A DNA stretch of 43,267 bases from Halobacteriales archaeon SW_7_65_23 (GCA_003022725.1 PXSQ01000004.1:1-43267); one strand, 5' to 3'. Counted from the first letter of the stretch, positions 7,767 to 16,970 are shown. The notes: a model not told the origin generated them from the letters alone. A program made the numbers and translations.

Positions 7767-10040
7767 ATGGAGGTAGCCGAGCGCCTGCGCCGGGAAGCTC
7801 TCCCGACCAGCGAGCGCCGGCTGCTCGTGCTCGCCGGCGCCCGTTCGCAGTCGCTCTCCCGGAGCAGCGACATCCTCGACGCACTGGGTGTCGAGCCGAC
7901 TGACGCGGCGTACGTCGGTCCCGACGACCCGCTGGACTGCCGTTCGGTCAGCTACCGGCACGCTGACCGGCTCATGGGTACCACCCAGGAGCTTGTGATC
8001 CTCGACTGCCACGAGCGCTGCGAACCGAACGTCCTCGGGCAGGTCACCGGGATGGTCGACGGCGGCGGCTTGCTCGTCCTGCTGACGCCGCCGCTGGACG
8101 CCTGGCCCGAGCAGCGGGACGCCTTCGACGAGACGCTCGCAGTCCCGCCGTTTGCTGTCGACGACGTTTCCGGCCGGTTCCGCCAGCGGCTGGTCGAGAC
8201 ACTCCGAGCACACCGGGGAATCGCCATCGTCGACGTGGATTCCGGAACTGTCGAACGCGACGGGCTAACGAACCCGGCACCGCGGCTGGTCGGCAGGGAG
8301 CACTCGTCGGGGCCGGCAAGGCACCGGAGTACTGCAACGGAGGAATCTGGATTCCCCGCAGCCGCCTACGAGGCGTGTCTGACCGGGGACCAGGCGGAGG
8401 CAGTCGGCGGTCTGGAACAGCTCCGTGACCCTGACCAGGCCGTCGTCGTCGAGGCACACCGGGGCCGCGGCAAGTCCAGCGCCGCTGGGATCGCAGCGGC
8501 TTGCCTCGCGGCCGAGGGCCACGACGTGCTCGTGACGGCGCCAGGCTACCGCAACGCGGCCGAACTGTTCGAGCGCGCGGTGGAACTGCTCGACACGATG
8601 ACGGTGGCCCACAGCGTCGACGACGAGAACGAACCAAAGCGGGTTGACGTCGATGCCGAACGCGACTCAGGCTGCGTGCGGTTCAGCAGGCCAACCGCCG
8701 CGGCGGAACTGCCGGGCAACCCCGATCGGGTGATCGTCGACGAGGCGGCTGCCCTCCCCGTACGGCTGCTGGAATCGCTGCTTGCTGCCACGAGCATCGC
8801 ATTCACCACCACGATACACGGCTACGAGGGAGCTGGTCGCGGATTCTCGGTCCGCTTCCGGGATCACCTCGCGGAAAGCGAGTCCACCGTCACGGAACGG
8901 TGGCTCTCGGAGCCGATCCGGTACGCGCCGGCCGACCCCGTCGAGGTGTGGTCGTTCCGGGCGCTGGGGCTGAACGCTGGCCCGCCACCGGACCAGGTGG
9001 TCGCGGATGCCACCCCTGAGACGGTCAGCTATCGCGAACTCGACCCAACCGAGCTGGTCGGCGACGAACACTTGCTGCGGGAGGTGTTCGGCCTGCTCGT
9101 GCTCGCCCACTACCGGACAGAGCCGAACGACTTTGCGCGGCTGCTCGACGCGCCGAACGTCTCCGTCCACGCGCTCTTGGCCGACGATCACGTCGTCTCT
9201 GTCGCGCTGTTGGCGCGTGAGGGCGGCCTCCCGGCCGACCTGCGGTCACGGATCTACGACGGCGAGCGCGTCCGCGGGAACCTGATCCCGGACCTCCTGA
9301 CCAGTCAGCTCCGCGACGAAGCGGCTAGCGAGCCTGTCGGCGCACGCGTGATGCGCATTGCAACCCACAGTGCGGTCCGCGGGCGCGGCCTCGGGTCGCG
9401 GCTGCTGGCGGAACTCCGCGAGCAGGCTGCCTCGACTGATCTCGACTGGATCGGCGTCGGCTACGGCGCGAGGCCGGAGCTGGTCCCGTTCTGGCGGAAA
9501 AACGGCTACGGCGCAGTCCATCTGGGCATCTCCCGCAACGAGCGGAGCGGCGAACACTCGGTCGTGATGCTCCACCCGCTCTCACCCACAGGTGAGCAGC
9601 TTCACAACCGCCACACGCGATGGTTCCTGCGGCGGTTCCCCGATACGCTGGCAAACGCGCTCTCGGAAATCGAGCCAGACAACGTCCGGGCTGTCTGCCG
9701 TTCGATCGACGGGACGCCGGCGTTCGAGCCGACAGACTGGGAGTGGCGGATCCTGGAGGGCATTCCCAATGGAACGGCGATCTTCGACACTGCTCCGGGG
9801 CCCGTGACACTGCTCGCGTTCCGGTATCTGACCGACGGCTCCGTCGACGCTGAGGAGCGGCTCGCACCCCGCCAGGAGCGGCTGCTGGTTCGGAAGACGC
9901 TCCAGGCCCACCCGTGGGACGAGGTTGCGGCTGAGCTGGACTACGTGTCCGCCTCGGCGTGCATGCGTGCGCTCGGTGAGTGTATCGATCGGCTGCTGTC
10001 GCTGTACGGGCGCGAAACTGGGAGCGTGGGGGGACACTGA
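7767..10040 (+). CDS. tmcA: tRNA(Met) cytidine acetyltransferase TmcA
   Basis: A 757-residue enzyme of normal archaeal length that makes N4-acetylcytidine in tRNA and rRNA using ATP and acetyl-CoA. Domains in order: an N-terminal DUF1726-type region (about 1-200), an RNA-helicase-like ATPase with Walker A HRGRGKSS (231-238) and Walker B VIVDEAAALP (about 322-331), then a GNAT acetyltransferase with the acetyl-CoA loop RGRGLGSRLL (538-547), and a C-terminal tRNA-binding helical region. The ATG at 7767 has no upstream in-frame alternative that extends a recognised domain. It stands alone between mvaD and a DUF456 gene. Confidence 0.96.
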   Translation: MEVAERLRREALPTSERRLLVLAGARSQSLSRSSDILDALGVEPTDAAYVGPDDPLDCRSVSYRHADRLMGTTQELVILDCHERCEPNVLGQVTGMVDGGGLLVLLTPPLDAWPEQRDAFDETLAVPPFAVDDVSGRFRQRLVETLRAHRGIAIVDVDSGTVERDGLTNPAPRLVGREHSSGPARHRSTATEESGFPAAAYEACLTGDQAEAVGGLEQLRDPDQAVVVEAHRGRGKSSAAGIAAACLAAEGHDVLVTAPGYRNAAELFERAVELLDTMTVAHSVDDENEPKRVDVDAERDSGCVRFSRPTAAAELPGNPDRVIVDEAAALPVRLLESLLAATSIAFTTTIHGYEGAGRGFSVRFRDHLAESESTVTERWLSEPIRYAPADPVEVWSFRALGLNAGPPPDQVVADATPETVSYRELDPTELVGDEHLLREVFGLLVLAHYRTEPNDFARLLDAPNVSVHALLADDHVVSVALLAREGGLPADLRSRIYDGERVRGNLIPDLLTSQLRDEAASEPVGARVMRIATHSAVRGRGLGSRLLAELREQAASTDLDWIGVGYGARPELVPFWRKNGYGAVHLGISRNERSGEHSVVMLHPLSPTGEQLHNRHTRWFLRRFPDTLANALSEIEPDNVRAVCRSIDGTPAFEPTDWEWRILEGIPNGTAIFDTAPGPVTLLAFRYLTDGSVDAEERLAPRQERLLVRKTLQAHPWDEVAAELDYVSASACMRALGECIDRLLSLYGRETGSVGGH

Positions 10041-10115
10041 CGAGGGATCAGCCTGAGCGCGAACCCGCCGAAGGATCGAAGTGACAGCGGCCAGTAGTGA
10101 CGAGGCAAAGTCCCC

Positions 10116-10598
10116 ATGGTGTCACTCCTCACGGCCCTCGTGATCGGGCTGCTCGTCGCCGGCGTCGGTGCGTACAGAGTTCCGAAGGTCCCCGGCCCGC
10201 TGGTGTCGCTGTCGGGTGTCTACCTCCACTGGTGGGACACCGGCTTCGCCGAACCGGGAACACTCACGCTGATCGTGCTCACGCTCGCTGGCCTGCTGGC
10301 AGTCTCCGGCGGGATCATCCGCCCAGTCGTGGTTTCGCGGGTCGGCGGCGTGGCGACGAAGTCCGCCGCGATCGGATCGTCAGTCGGTGCCGTTCTCTCG
10401 ATCTTCTGGGGCACTGCGGGGTTCATCGCCGGCTTGATGGTAACCGTCTATATTCTGGAGTTTCTGCGCGGTCGCGACGCGCTGGGGAGCCTGAAGGCGG
10501 CGCTGGTGGTCGCGCTGGCCCGCCTCGCCGACAAACTGGTGACGGTCCTCCTGACGGTCGCGATACTGGTCACGATGCTGCTCGTGATCTTCCTCTGA
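10116..10598 (+). CDS. DUF456 family small membrane protein
   Basis: A 160-residue, almost wholly hydrophobic protein with about five membrane segments. The order (N-terminal helix, then VPGPLVSLSGVYLHWW, then glycine-rich SKSA/GTAGFIAG-type segments) matches DUF456 proteins, whose function is unknown. It follows tmcA after 75 bases with no obvious TATA box, so it may be co-transcribed. No catalytic motif is visible. Confidence 0.75.
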   Translation: MVSLLTALVIGLLVAGVGAYRVPKVPGPLVSLSGVYLHWWDTGFAEPGTLTLIVLTLAGLLAVSGGIIRPVVVSRVGGVATKSAAIGSSVGAVLSIFWGTAGFIAGLMVTVYILEFLRGRDALGSLKAALVVALARLADKLVTVLLTVAILVTMLLVIFL

Positions 10599-10679
10599 TT
10601 TCTGCGGTGGATCGACCGTCCGTCTCCAGGAGTGAAACCGTGCACAAAGCTTTTTGAAGCATCACCTGACGGTAAAACT

Positions 10680-11063
10680 ATGAGTGAGCAACGCTCCGAA
10701 TCGGGAGCGACGTTGACCGACGGCCTACTCCCGCCAATTCTGGGGGTCGCCTACCTCCTTGTCGGCGTCGGGCTGTTCGCCAGCCTGGCGATCGGCTCGA
10801 TCACGCTGATCGCTGCCGTCCTCGTCGGGATCCTGGGGGTGATCCTCGTCTCCCTCGCGCTCGTCGTCTATCAGGAGGGGCTGGTGACCCCGGAGAACAA
10901 AATCATCGCTGTCTTCGTCCTGCTGGCGATGGGCTTGCTGTTCGGTCTCTCACAATTCACCGAGCTTCCCTCGGAAGTCGTCTTCGGAGCGGTGTTCCTC
11001 GTCAGCGTGCTCGTTCCGCATCTTCTGATCGAATACACCGGGGTCGGAACCACGGCGGGATAG
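10680..11063 (+). CDS. Small membrane protein of unknown function
   Basis: A 127-residue protein with a short polar N-terminus (MSEQRSESGATLTDG) followed by four hydrophobic segments. I do not recognise the family. A T-rich CTTTTTGAAG about 28 bases before the ATG is well placed as the TATA region of a leaderless transcript. It stands just ahead of the MITE-derived DNA at 11088. Confidence 0.65.
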   Translation: MSEQRSESGATLTDGLLPPILGVAYLLVGVGLFASLAIGSITLIAAVLVGILGVILVSLALVVYQEGLVTPENKIIAVFVLLAMGLLFGLSQFTELPSEVVFGAVFLVSVLVPHLLIEYTGVGTTAG

Positions 11064-11087
11064 CAGCTCCGGCGAGCTACACCATTA

Positions 11088-11229
11088 ATACTGATTGTTG
11101 TGACTCTTTACCGCCGGGTACTCCTCATAGTGATTGTTGTGATTATTTTCGGAGTCGCATCGCATTTTTGGGAGCTTCACGGGCTGACACCGGAGTCTGA
11201 TGGGTCGACAGCGGTAAAGACTCACACCG
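11088..11229. mobile_element. Composite or degenerate MITE (family B, copy 1)
   Basis: Bases 11127-11229 align along their length with the complete MITE at 18821-18931: ATAGTGATTGTTGTGATT at the left, a shared GGAGTCTGATG word in the interior, and GGTAAAGA-CTCACA at the right, where the last bases of the terminal repeat have decayed. Just before it, 11090-11118 is the reverse complement of the MITE right end (ending CTGATTGTTGTGACTCTTTA). Two ends thus lie head to head, suggesting a nested or partly deleted second copy. It stops four bases before the ATG at 11233. Confidence 0.75.
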
Positions 11230-11232
11230 AGT

Positions 11233-11409
11233 ATGGAGTGTAGCGAGGAAGGCTGCGAGAGCGAAGCCACCTTCCAGCTGTACATTCCGTGGGCCGAGAA
11301 CAGACGGGTCTGTGCCGGGCACGCGCGAGTCTACGGGCAGAAAGACGGGATCGTCGCGGATCCGCTGGCCTCGGCCGACGAGGAGTTGCCCGACGGGGCG
11401 AGCAACTAG
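11233..11409 (+). CDS. Small zinc-finger protein (58 residues)
   Basis: The reading frame encodes MECSEEGCESEATFQLYIPW and continues to ADEELPDGASN. It has C3-x4-C8 and C27-x2-H30, a plausible single zinc site, and a composition typical of the many small haloarchaeal zinc-binding proteins. Codon choice is strongly GC3, unlike chance frames here. The start codon lies four bases after the MITE at 11127-11229, so its promoter or leader is probably mobile-element DNA. Its TAG overlaps the stop of the converging GNAT gene by two bases. Function is unknown. Confidence 0.75.
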   Translation: MECSEEGCESEATFQLYIPWAENRRVCAGHARVYGQKDGIVADPLASADEELPDGASN

Positions 11410-12152
11410 AGCTGCACCGCCATCATCACTTCGTCCACGTACGTACCGTCCATCTTGTAGTGGTCCTCGCGGACCGCCTCGACTTCCCAGCCCCGCTCAT
11501 CGAGGAACTCGATCGCTTTCTCGTTGGTCGCGGGTAGTGCGTTCTCGATCTTCTCGAAGCCCTGCTTTGTGGCCCACTCGAGGCCGCGCTCCAGGAGGTG
11601 ACTCCCGATGCCGTGGCCGCGGTATTCCTCGAGCACGCCGACAGTCAACTGCGCGGTGTGGGTGAGTTTGGCCAGATCGACGTGCCGGAGGTGGACCCAG
11701 CCGACCACCTCCGAGTCGACGGTCGCGACGAAGAAGATGCGCGACTCGATCTCGTTGTGCCGGAGCAACACGCCCTCGTTATCGACCACGTCGGCGACAG
11801 TCTCGGCGCGGGCGTACTCGCCGCTGCCGATCGCCTGCCTGATCGCACCGACGAGCCCGGTCAGGTCCTCCTCGCGAGCCTGCCTGATCGTAAAGGAGAC
11901 GTCGTCCGTCTCGTACTCCTCTTCGGCCCCGGCCTCGTAGGCGACGCGGAGTTTGCTATCCCGCTCCTCGAGAATGTTGTCGCGCTTGAGAATCGCCATG
12001 TGGTGCCCGAACGGTCGCGGCTCCAGTCCCAGTGCCTTGCGTACCTCGTCGGGCCGCATCGCGCCGTTCCGTTCGACGTACTCGTAGATGTCGCGTCGAT
12101 CTTTGTGGTCGAACGACGGCTTCTCCAGTCCCTCCATGCCCACTGCTACCAC
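11406..12152 (-). CDS. GNAT acetyltransferase with N-terminal winged-helix-like domain
   Basis: A 248-residue protein. Residues about 10-75 (DRRDIYEYVERNG, RPDEVRKAL, GHHMAILKRDNILEER) look like a winged-helix DNA-binding domain. Residues about 85-245 form a GNAT domain with the acetyl-CoA loop VLEEYRGHGIGSHLLERGLE. The fusion suggests a regulator that senses or uses acetyl-CoA, or an acetyltransferase recruited to DNA. The start may be the second methionine (MEGLEKPSF, 12137). AT-rich TTTATAATTG at 12160-12169 is upstream on this strand and can serve as the TATA box. Substrate is unknown. Confidence 0.8.
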   Translation of the reverse strand: MVAVGMEGLEKPSFDHKDRRDIYEYVERNGAMRPDEVRKALGLEPRPFGHHMAILKRDNILEERDSKLRVAYEAGAEEEYETDDVSFTIRQAREEDLTGLVGAIRQAIGSGEYARAETVADVVDNEGVLLRHNEIESRIFFVATVDSEVVGWVHLRHVDLAKLTHTAQLTVGVLEEYRGHGIGSHLLERGLEWATKQGFEKIENALPATNEKAIEFLDERGWEVEAVREDHYKMDGTYVDEVMMAVQL

Positions 12153-12213
12153 ACGCCGATTTATAATTGTTTGCGCGGATTCCCCGAAAATAATTACCCT
12201 CGAAGGAACCCGT

Positions 12214-12585
12214 TTAGCGTTCCGGAACGCCGGTGAGGATCTGAGCGACGTCCTTGATGTTGTGGGTGTCGATCAGCAGTTCGGCGGCTTTCCGGAGCGC
12301 GACGTCGGACTCGATGTCGACGCCGTAGCAGGCGGCGTACAGTTCAAACCAGTCGTTCATCGCGTTCTCCAGCGCGTGATACTGATCGGGCGGGAAATGC
12401 ACCATCCGCCCGCCCGTACGCGCCTCGACGTACAGGGAGACCGCTGGCCCGGCACCTTCCCGGAGGTACGACATCGCCTGCTCGTCGGCAGGCGGATCGG
12501 CCGGCGGCTCGAACGCCGCACAGTCGGCCGTCGCCCGATCGGCGAGGTCGGCGATCCGGTCCGCGAACGACGCGTCGGTGGCCAT
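12214..12585 (-). CDS. Conserved haloarchaeal protein of unknown function in the ETF operon
   Basis: A 123-residue soluble acidic protein, MATDASFADRIADLADRATA at the N-terminus, with helices and a GGRMVHFPPDQYHALENAMN segment. I do not recognise a domain. It begins directly after the fixC stop codon on the same strand, the last gene of etfB-etfA-fixC-unknown, so a role tied to electron transfer flavoprotein or its quinone oxidoreductase is plausible but only inferred from position. Confidence 0.7.
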   Translation of the reverse strand: MATDASFADRIADLADRATADCAAFEPPADPPADEQAMSYLREGAGPAVSLYVEARTGGRMVHFPPDQYHALENAMNDWFELYAACYGVDIESDVALRKAAELLIDTHNIKDVAQILTGVPER

Positions 12586-14244
12586 CTATCCCTGTTTGAA
12601 CTCGACGCCCTTGCCGCCGCTGGGGTGCTCCCAGTGGGTGTCCGCGACGACCGCGCAGGTCCCGCACTCGACACAGGGCTGGGTGTCGAGGCTGACTTTC
12701 TTCTCCTCGTGGCCGTTCGTCTCGACTGTCTCCTCGCGGTAGCAGCCGCCGCCGAAGTCCTTCGCGCTGACTGGGCAGGCCGTGACGGCCGTGCCGCTGG
12801 CCTCGAAGCTGTTGTCGAGTACCTCGATGTGCGGGTCGTCGACGTCGTAGGTCAGGTCACCGATCCGGTCATCGAGCGCTGGCGGCTCGACGTCGTTCTC
12901 GTCGTACACCGGGTCCCCGAGCACCTCGGCGATGCGCGTGGGGACGGTCACGTACGAGAGCTTGGTGTCGGGGATCATCCCGAGCACGAACGGCGAGTTG
13001 AACGACTTCTCCAGCAGGCCGTCGAACAGCTTGATCCCGGCCGTGCCGACCGCGGAGTCCAGCAGACTGGAGCCGATGCTGTTGACGGCGTCGCTTTCCG
13101 AGAGGAACCGCGTGGCGCGGTACCGGGTGGGCCGCAGCTGGTCCATCACGCCCTCGCTTTCGAGCTTCTGCTGGTACAGCGTCCCAGCGGCCTCCTCGTT
13201 GCCGCGGCTCTTTGCCTCGGCGAACGCCTCCGCAGCGAGTCCGCCGGCGGTCACCGCGTGGTTCATCCCTTTGATGATCGGCCCCTGGGCCTGCATCTGC
13301 CCGGCCGCGTCGCCGACGAGCAGCAGGCGCCCGCGGTGGGGCGAGGGATGTGCGACCTTCTTCGAGTCAGGCACCAGTTTGGCAGCGTACTCCCGTTCGT
13401 GATACTCGCCCTGGAACCACTGGGCGAGCAACGGGTGCGTGAGCAGGCTGTCGAGCAGTTCGTGGGGCTCGGCGCGCTCGACCGAAAGCGAGTCGAGGTG
13501 GAACACCGTCCCGATCGACAGCGAATCCTCGTTGGTGTAGAGGAAGCCGCCGCCGCGGACCCCCTCGAACAGGTCGCCCGAGAACAGGTGGGCGACGCCC
13601 TCGTCGTCGGCGACGTCGAACCGCTCGTTGATCGCCTCGGGTGGCATGTCCACGACCGCTTTCACGCCCTGGAACCAGTCTTCGGGCTCCTCCCAGTCCA
13701 TCAGGCCCGCGTCGCGGGCGAGTTCGGAGTTGACGCCGTCGGCGGCGATGATGACGTCGGCCGTGATCGGGTCGAGTTCGTCGAACGTGACGCCGACGAT
13801 TTTGCCGCCCTCCCGCAGGAGCCCGTTCGCGCGGACGCCCGTGAGGAGGCCGCCGCCCGTCTCGCGGGTCATCTCGTGGACCCGCTCGGCGAGCCAGGAG
13901 TCCATCTTCCGCCGGAGCACGGCGTCGCACCACTCCGTGTCGTGGTGGTGGATGTCGTGCAGGTCGAACGTCTCGACCTTCTCGCCGGCGATGTTGTGGA
14001 TGTAGTACTCGTCGACCGGCCGCTCGGCCGCCCCCTCGCGGAAGCCGGGGAACAGCTGGTCGATCGTGTACGGCGCCGACTCCTCCGCGTAGATCAGGCC
14101 GCCCGAGACGTTCTTGGAGCCGGCGTCGGCGCCGCGCTCCAGAACCAGTGTCTCGACGCCGTGCTGTGCCAGTGTCGCCGCCGCGGCCGCGCCGCCGGGG
14201 CCAGCCCCGACGACGACCGCCTCGTAGTGTTCGTGCTCAGTCAT
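12586..14244 (-). CDS. fixC: Electron transfer flavoprotein:quinone oxidoreductase, FixC fused to FixX
   Basis: A 552-residue flavoprotein. The N-terminus has the FAD Rossmann motif VVVGAGPGGAAAAATLA (about 9-25). GRLLLVGDAAGQMQAQGP in the middle is the second FAD motif. The last about 90 residues carry a ferredoxin-like part with CPVSAKDFGGGC and CVECGTC plus the typical HWEHPSGGKG ending, equivalent to a separate FixX. It should pass electrons from reduced ETF to menaquinone at the membrane. Its start overlaps the etfA stop by eight bases. Bacterial FixC alone is about 430 residues, so the fusion resembles full-length mitochondrial ETF-QO. Confidence 0.92.
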   Translation of the reverse strand: MTEHEHYEAVVVGAGPGGAAAAATLAQHGVETLVLERGADAGSKNVSGGLIYAEESAPYTIDQLFPGFREGAAERPVDEYYIHNIAGEKVETFDLHDIHHHDTEWCDAVLRRKMDSWLAERVHEMTRETGGGLLTGVRANGLLREGGKIVGVTFDELDPITADVIIAADGVNSELARDAGLMDWEEPEDWFQGVKAVVDMPPEAINERFDVADDEGVAHLFSGDLFEGVRGGGFLYTNEDSLSIGTVFHLDSLSVERAEPHELLDSLLTHPLLAQWFQGEYHEREYAAKLVPDSKKVAHPSPHRGRLLLVGDAAGQMQAQGPIIKGMNHAVTAGGLAAEAFAEAKSRGNEEAAGTLYQQKLESEGVMDQLRPTRYRATRFLSESDAVNSIGSSLLDSAVGTAGIKLFDGLLEKSFNSPFVLGMIPDTKLSYVTVPTRIAEVLGDPVYDENDVEPPALDDRIGDLTYDVDDPHIEVLDNSFEASGTAVTACPVSAKDFGGGCYREETVETNGHEEKKVSLDTQPCVECGTCAVVADTHWEHPSGGKGVEFKQG

Positions 14245-15865
14245 CGCTTGCCTCCGCGATCGCTGCGCCGAGTTTACCCTCCGCCAGCGCTTCGGTCAGC
14301 CGCGGGAGCACCTCGAAGAGGTCCCCCTCGATGAAGTAATCCGAGAAGTCCCGGATGTCCGCCTCGGGATCGGTGTTGATCGCGACGATCGTGTCGGACT
14401 CGTCCATGCCGACCTTGTGCTGGACGGCGCCGCTGATCCCGGCGGCGATGTATAGCTCCGGCTCGACGACCTGGCCGGACTCGCCGATCTGTCGCTCCTC
14501 GGTGATGTACTGCTCGACGTGGCCGCCGAACTCGTAGGAGGCGGTGATCACGCCCCGGGAGAGCCCGAAGCCCGCGTCCTCGAACTGGTCGGTCAGCTCC
14601 AGCCCGAGTTCGATCCCCTTCGTTGGATCGACGCGGTCGATACCCCGGCCCATCGCGACGATGACGTCGTGACCCGTGAGGTCGACGCCCTCGTCGAGCT
14701 GGTCGTACTCCGTCACCGTGGTCTGGAACCACTCCTCGGGCAGATCGAGGTCGTGTTCGACGACCTCACCCTCCGGTTCGGGCTCGGCTTCGGGGATCTC
14801 GAAGCTCCCCGGGATGACCGAGGCGCCCTGCGGGTGGAAGTCCCGGTGGGGCTTGTCGATACACAGGATCGTCGAGTACTCGAACCCGGAGAAGTCCGGG
14901 CGCTTCATGTGCAGGATCTTCTCGAACGTCTTCGTCTCGCCGGGGCGGCCCGTCTTTGCCGGGTTCGAGATGTCCGCGCTCTCGATGTACAGTCCGGAGC
15001 AGTCCGAGGCCAGCCCGGAGTCGAGTTCGCCCTGGACGAGCGCCGAGAGGTCACGGCCGTTGTTCGTCGCCGGGAACACCGTGTACCGCGGCTCGTGGTA
15101 GTCGCGCCAGTCGGCCTCCCAGTCGCGGCACATGTGGCAGAAAATTTCCGTGTACGGCGCGTGCTGGAACCGCGTGAGCTGCTCGTCGTCGTGGTAGACG
15201 ACGCGGTCAGCGCCATAGGCGAGACACTCCTCGGTGAGGTCGTCGACGCCGTCGCCGATCAGCACCGCGATGACGTCCTCGTCCTCGTCGTAGTCGTCGT
15301 TGTACCCGTCCATCAGCTCCCGGGTCTTGCCGAGCATCTCCCGGGAGACGTCGAGCAGTTCGCCCTGCTGGGTCTCGCAGTACACCCACATGTCCCGGTA
15401 CTCGCCGTCAACGGTCCCCTCGACGTACAGCTTGTCCGCTGTGGGGTGCTTGAGGTCGGGGTGTTTCTCCTCCGGCGGGACGTACTCGACCTCCTCGCGG
15501 TCCTCGTCGTCCTCCTCGAGGTTGTTGATCTTCTTCTCGAGCTGCGATTTGGCGCCTTTCCGGTCTTTGCCCTCTTTCTCGCGTTCGAGGATGTCCCGCA
15601 GGACCTCGATGTCCTCGACGTCGCGGATCATGTTGGCGATGTCCGCGATCGTCATGTCGGTGAGGTCGGCCTCGCTCGGGTCGGCGTCCTCGTCCTCGCC
15701 GCCCACTTTCTCGAGGCGGTCCTCGATGAGGGTGATCACGGGGGCGCGACCCTCGCCGCCTTTCTCCATGGCGAGCATCTCCTCGAGTTCCTGCTCGTCG
15801 TCGATGTCCTTGATCTTCGGGCCCAGTTCGGCGATGTCGTGCTCAGTGGGATCGATTTCGGGCAT
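14237..15865 (-). CDS. etfA: Electron transfer flavoprotein alpha subunit with repeated N-terminal extension
   Basis: A 542-residue protein, much longer than the usual about 320. Residues about 140-540 are ETF-alpha: a domain with LIGDGVDDLTEECLAYGADRV, then the FAD-binding signature RQIGESGQVVEPELYIAAGI and SGAVQHKVGMDESDTIVAIN, ending FEVLPRLTEALAE. Residues 1-130 hold two similar helical acidic modules (about 10-55 and 70-115), each with an I-x-D-I/V-D/E-D-x-x-x-L-x-x-x-L pattern, and an acidic linker. It heterodimerises with EtfB (start three bases after the etfB stop) and transfers electrons to FixC. Confidence 0.93.
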   Translation of the reverse strand: MPEIDPTEHDIAELGPKIKDIDDEQELEEMLAMEKGGEGRAPVITLIEDRLEKVGGEDEDADPSEADLTDMTIADIANMIRDVEDIEVLRDILEREKEGKDRKGAKSQLEKKINNLEEDDEDREEVEYVPPEEKHPDLKHPTADKLYVEGTVDGEYRDMWVYCETQQGELLDVSREMLGKTRELMDGYNDDYDEDEDVIAVLIGDGVDDLTEECLAYGADRVVYHDDEQLTRFQHAPYTEIFCHMCRDWEADWRDYHEPRYTVFPATNNGRDLSALVQGELDSGLASDCSGLYIESADISNPAKTGRPGETKTFEKILHMKRPDFSGFEYSTILCIDKPHRDFHPQGASVIPGSFEIPEAEPEPEGEVVEHDLDLPEEWFQTTVTEYDQLDEGVDLTGHDVIVAMGRGIDRVDPTKGIELGLELTDQFEDAGFGLSRGVITASYEFGGHVEQYITEERQIGESGQVVEPELYIAAGISGAVQHKVGMDESDTIVAINTDPEADIRDFSDYFIEGDLFEVLPRLTEALAEGKLGAAIAEASDD

Positions 15866-15867
15866 AC

Positions 15868-16785
15868 TCAGTCACCTACCGCGTACTGATTCAGTTCCTC
15901 GAAGACCTCTTCCATTCCTTCGTCGTCGTCCGGTTGGATCATCGTCGCCTCGCGCTCGGAGGGTGCTTTCGGGATCGGGTCGACGCCGGCGACGATCGTC
16001 GGCGAGCCGTCCAGGCCGATGTAGTCCGGATCGAGGTTCAGTACCTCGTGGTTCCACATGTGGAAGTCCTCGTACTCGGTCGGTTCCTTGTCGGTGTCGT
16101 CGGCCAGGTACTCCCCGAACTCCGCAGCACGTTGCTGGGTTTCGTCGCGGAAGTCCTTGTGCCGGAGGCGGTGCTCGGCGCGGCGGTAGTTGGCCTCGAA
16201 CTCGGGATCAGTAACGATGAACGCCGGCAGGTCAGCCTCTATCGTCTCGATCTCGGAGACGTCGCCCTCGACGAGGCGCTTGGCACGGACCGTTCCCGCC
16301 TCCTCGTCCACGTCGAGCGCGACGACGTGCGTGATCAGCGGATAGTCCGGCATTGCGTCGTTAATGTCCAGACACCACTTGGTCTGCGGGCCGGTGTGGC
16401 CCGTCTCGCCGTCGGCCGTCTTGAAGCCCGCAAAGATCAGATCCGGCGTCTCATCAAGGTGTTCCAGCCCGGTCGAGACGGTCATCGCCGTCGCCCAGGT
16501 GTCGGCAGCACCCATCTCGCGGTCGCTGAGGAGGTAGAGGTCGTCGGCGTACACGTCGTCCATCCCTTCCTGGAGGATCTCCGCGTACCCCGGCGGGCCC
16601 ATGCTCATCAGCGAGACTGTACCCCCGTGCTTTACCTTCGACTGCAGCGCCGCCCGCAGCGCCGTCTTGTCGTTCGGGTTCATCACCGTCGGCGTCTTCC
16701 CGCGCTCCAGGTGCCCGTCCTCGTCGAAGGACACCTTTCCCTCGCGAAAGTCGGGGACGCCTTTGGTAAGTACGACCATGCGCAT
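15868..16785 (-). CDS. etfB: Electron transfer flavoprotein beta subunit
   Basis: A 305-residue ETF-beta. It has the nucleotide-binding start MRMVVLTKGVPDF, the VMNPNDKTALRAALQ segment and the FAGFKTADGETGHTGPQTKW stretch in the family position, followed by LITHVVALDVDEE. The open frame extends to 16986, but that part has no family similarity and would cross the promoter, so I choose MRM at 16785 (MVV at 16779 is possible). AT-rich bases near 16840-16856 can be its promoter. It is the first gene of the four-gene ETF operon and diverges from lyeJ. Confidence 0.92.
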   Translation of the reverse strand: MRMVVLTKGVPDFREGKVSFDEDGHLERGKTPTVMNPNDKTALRAALQSKVKHGGTVSLMSMGPPGYAEILQEGMDDVYADDLYLLSDREMGAADTWATAMTVSTGLEHLDETPDLIFAGFKTADGETGHTGPQTKWCLDINDAMPDYPLITHVVALDVDEEAGTVRAKRLVEGDVSEIETIEADLPAFIVTDPEFEANYRRAEHRLRHKDFRDETQQRAAEFGEYLADDTDKEPTEYEDFHMWNHEVLNLDPDYIGLDGSPTIVAGVDPIPKAPSEREATMIQPDDDEGMEEVFEELNQYAVGD

Positions 16786-16970
16786 TTCTATCACTACCCT
16801 ACCGGTGTTGCAGGGGCACGGCGTCCTAAGTGTTTCGTAATCTATCATGCAAAAAAGACGTAGACGCCGGACGAAAGCCATCTCCGCCGTCAGTTTCTCC
16901 GTCCGCGTCGACCCGGTCGTTCCGGGGGGGCTCCGCCATCGGACGCCAGCCACTGGCGGCAAGCCAGGTG

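Noticed and set aside
12088-14334. Large plus-strand open frame (748 residues) opposite fixC
   Set aside because: It mirrors the real minus-strand gene; its Val/Leu/Arg/Asp-rich composition is typical of antisense frames in GC-rich haloarchaeal DNA, and it spans several genes and a promoter.
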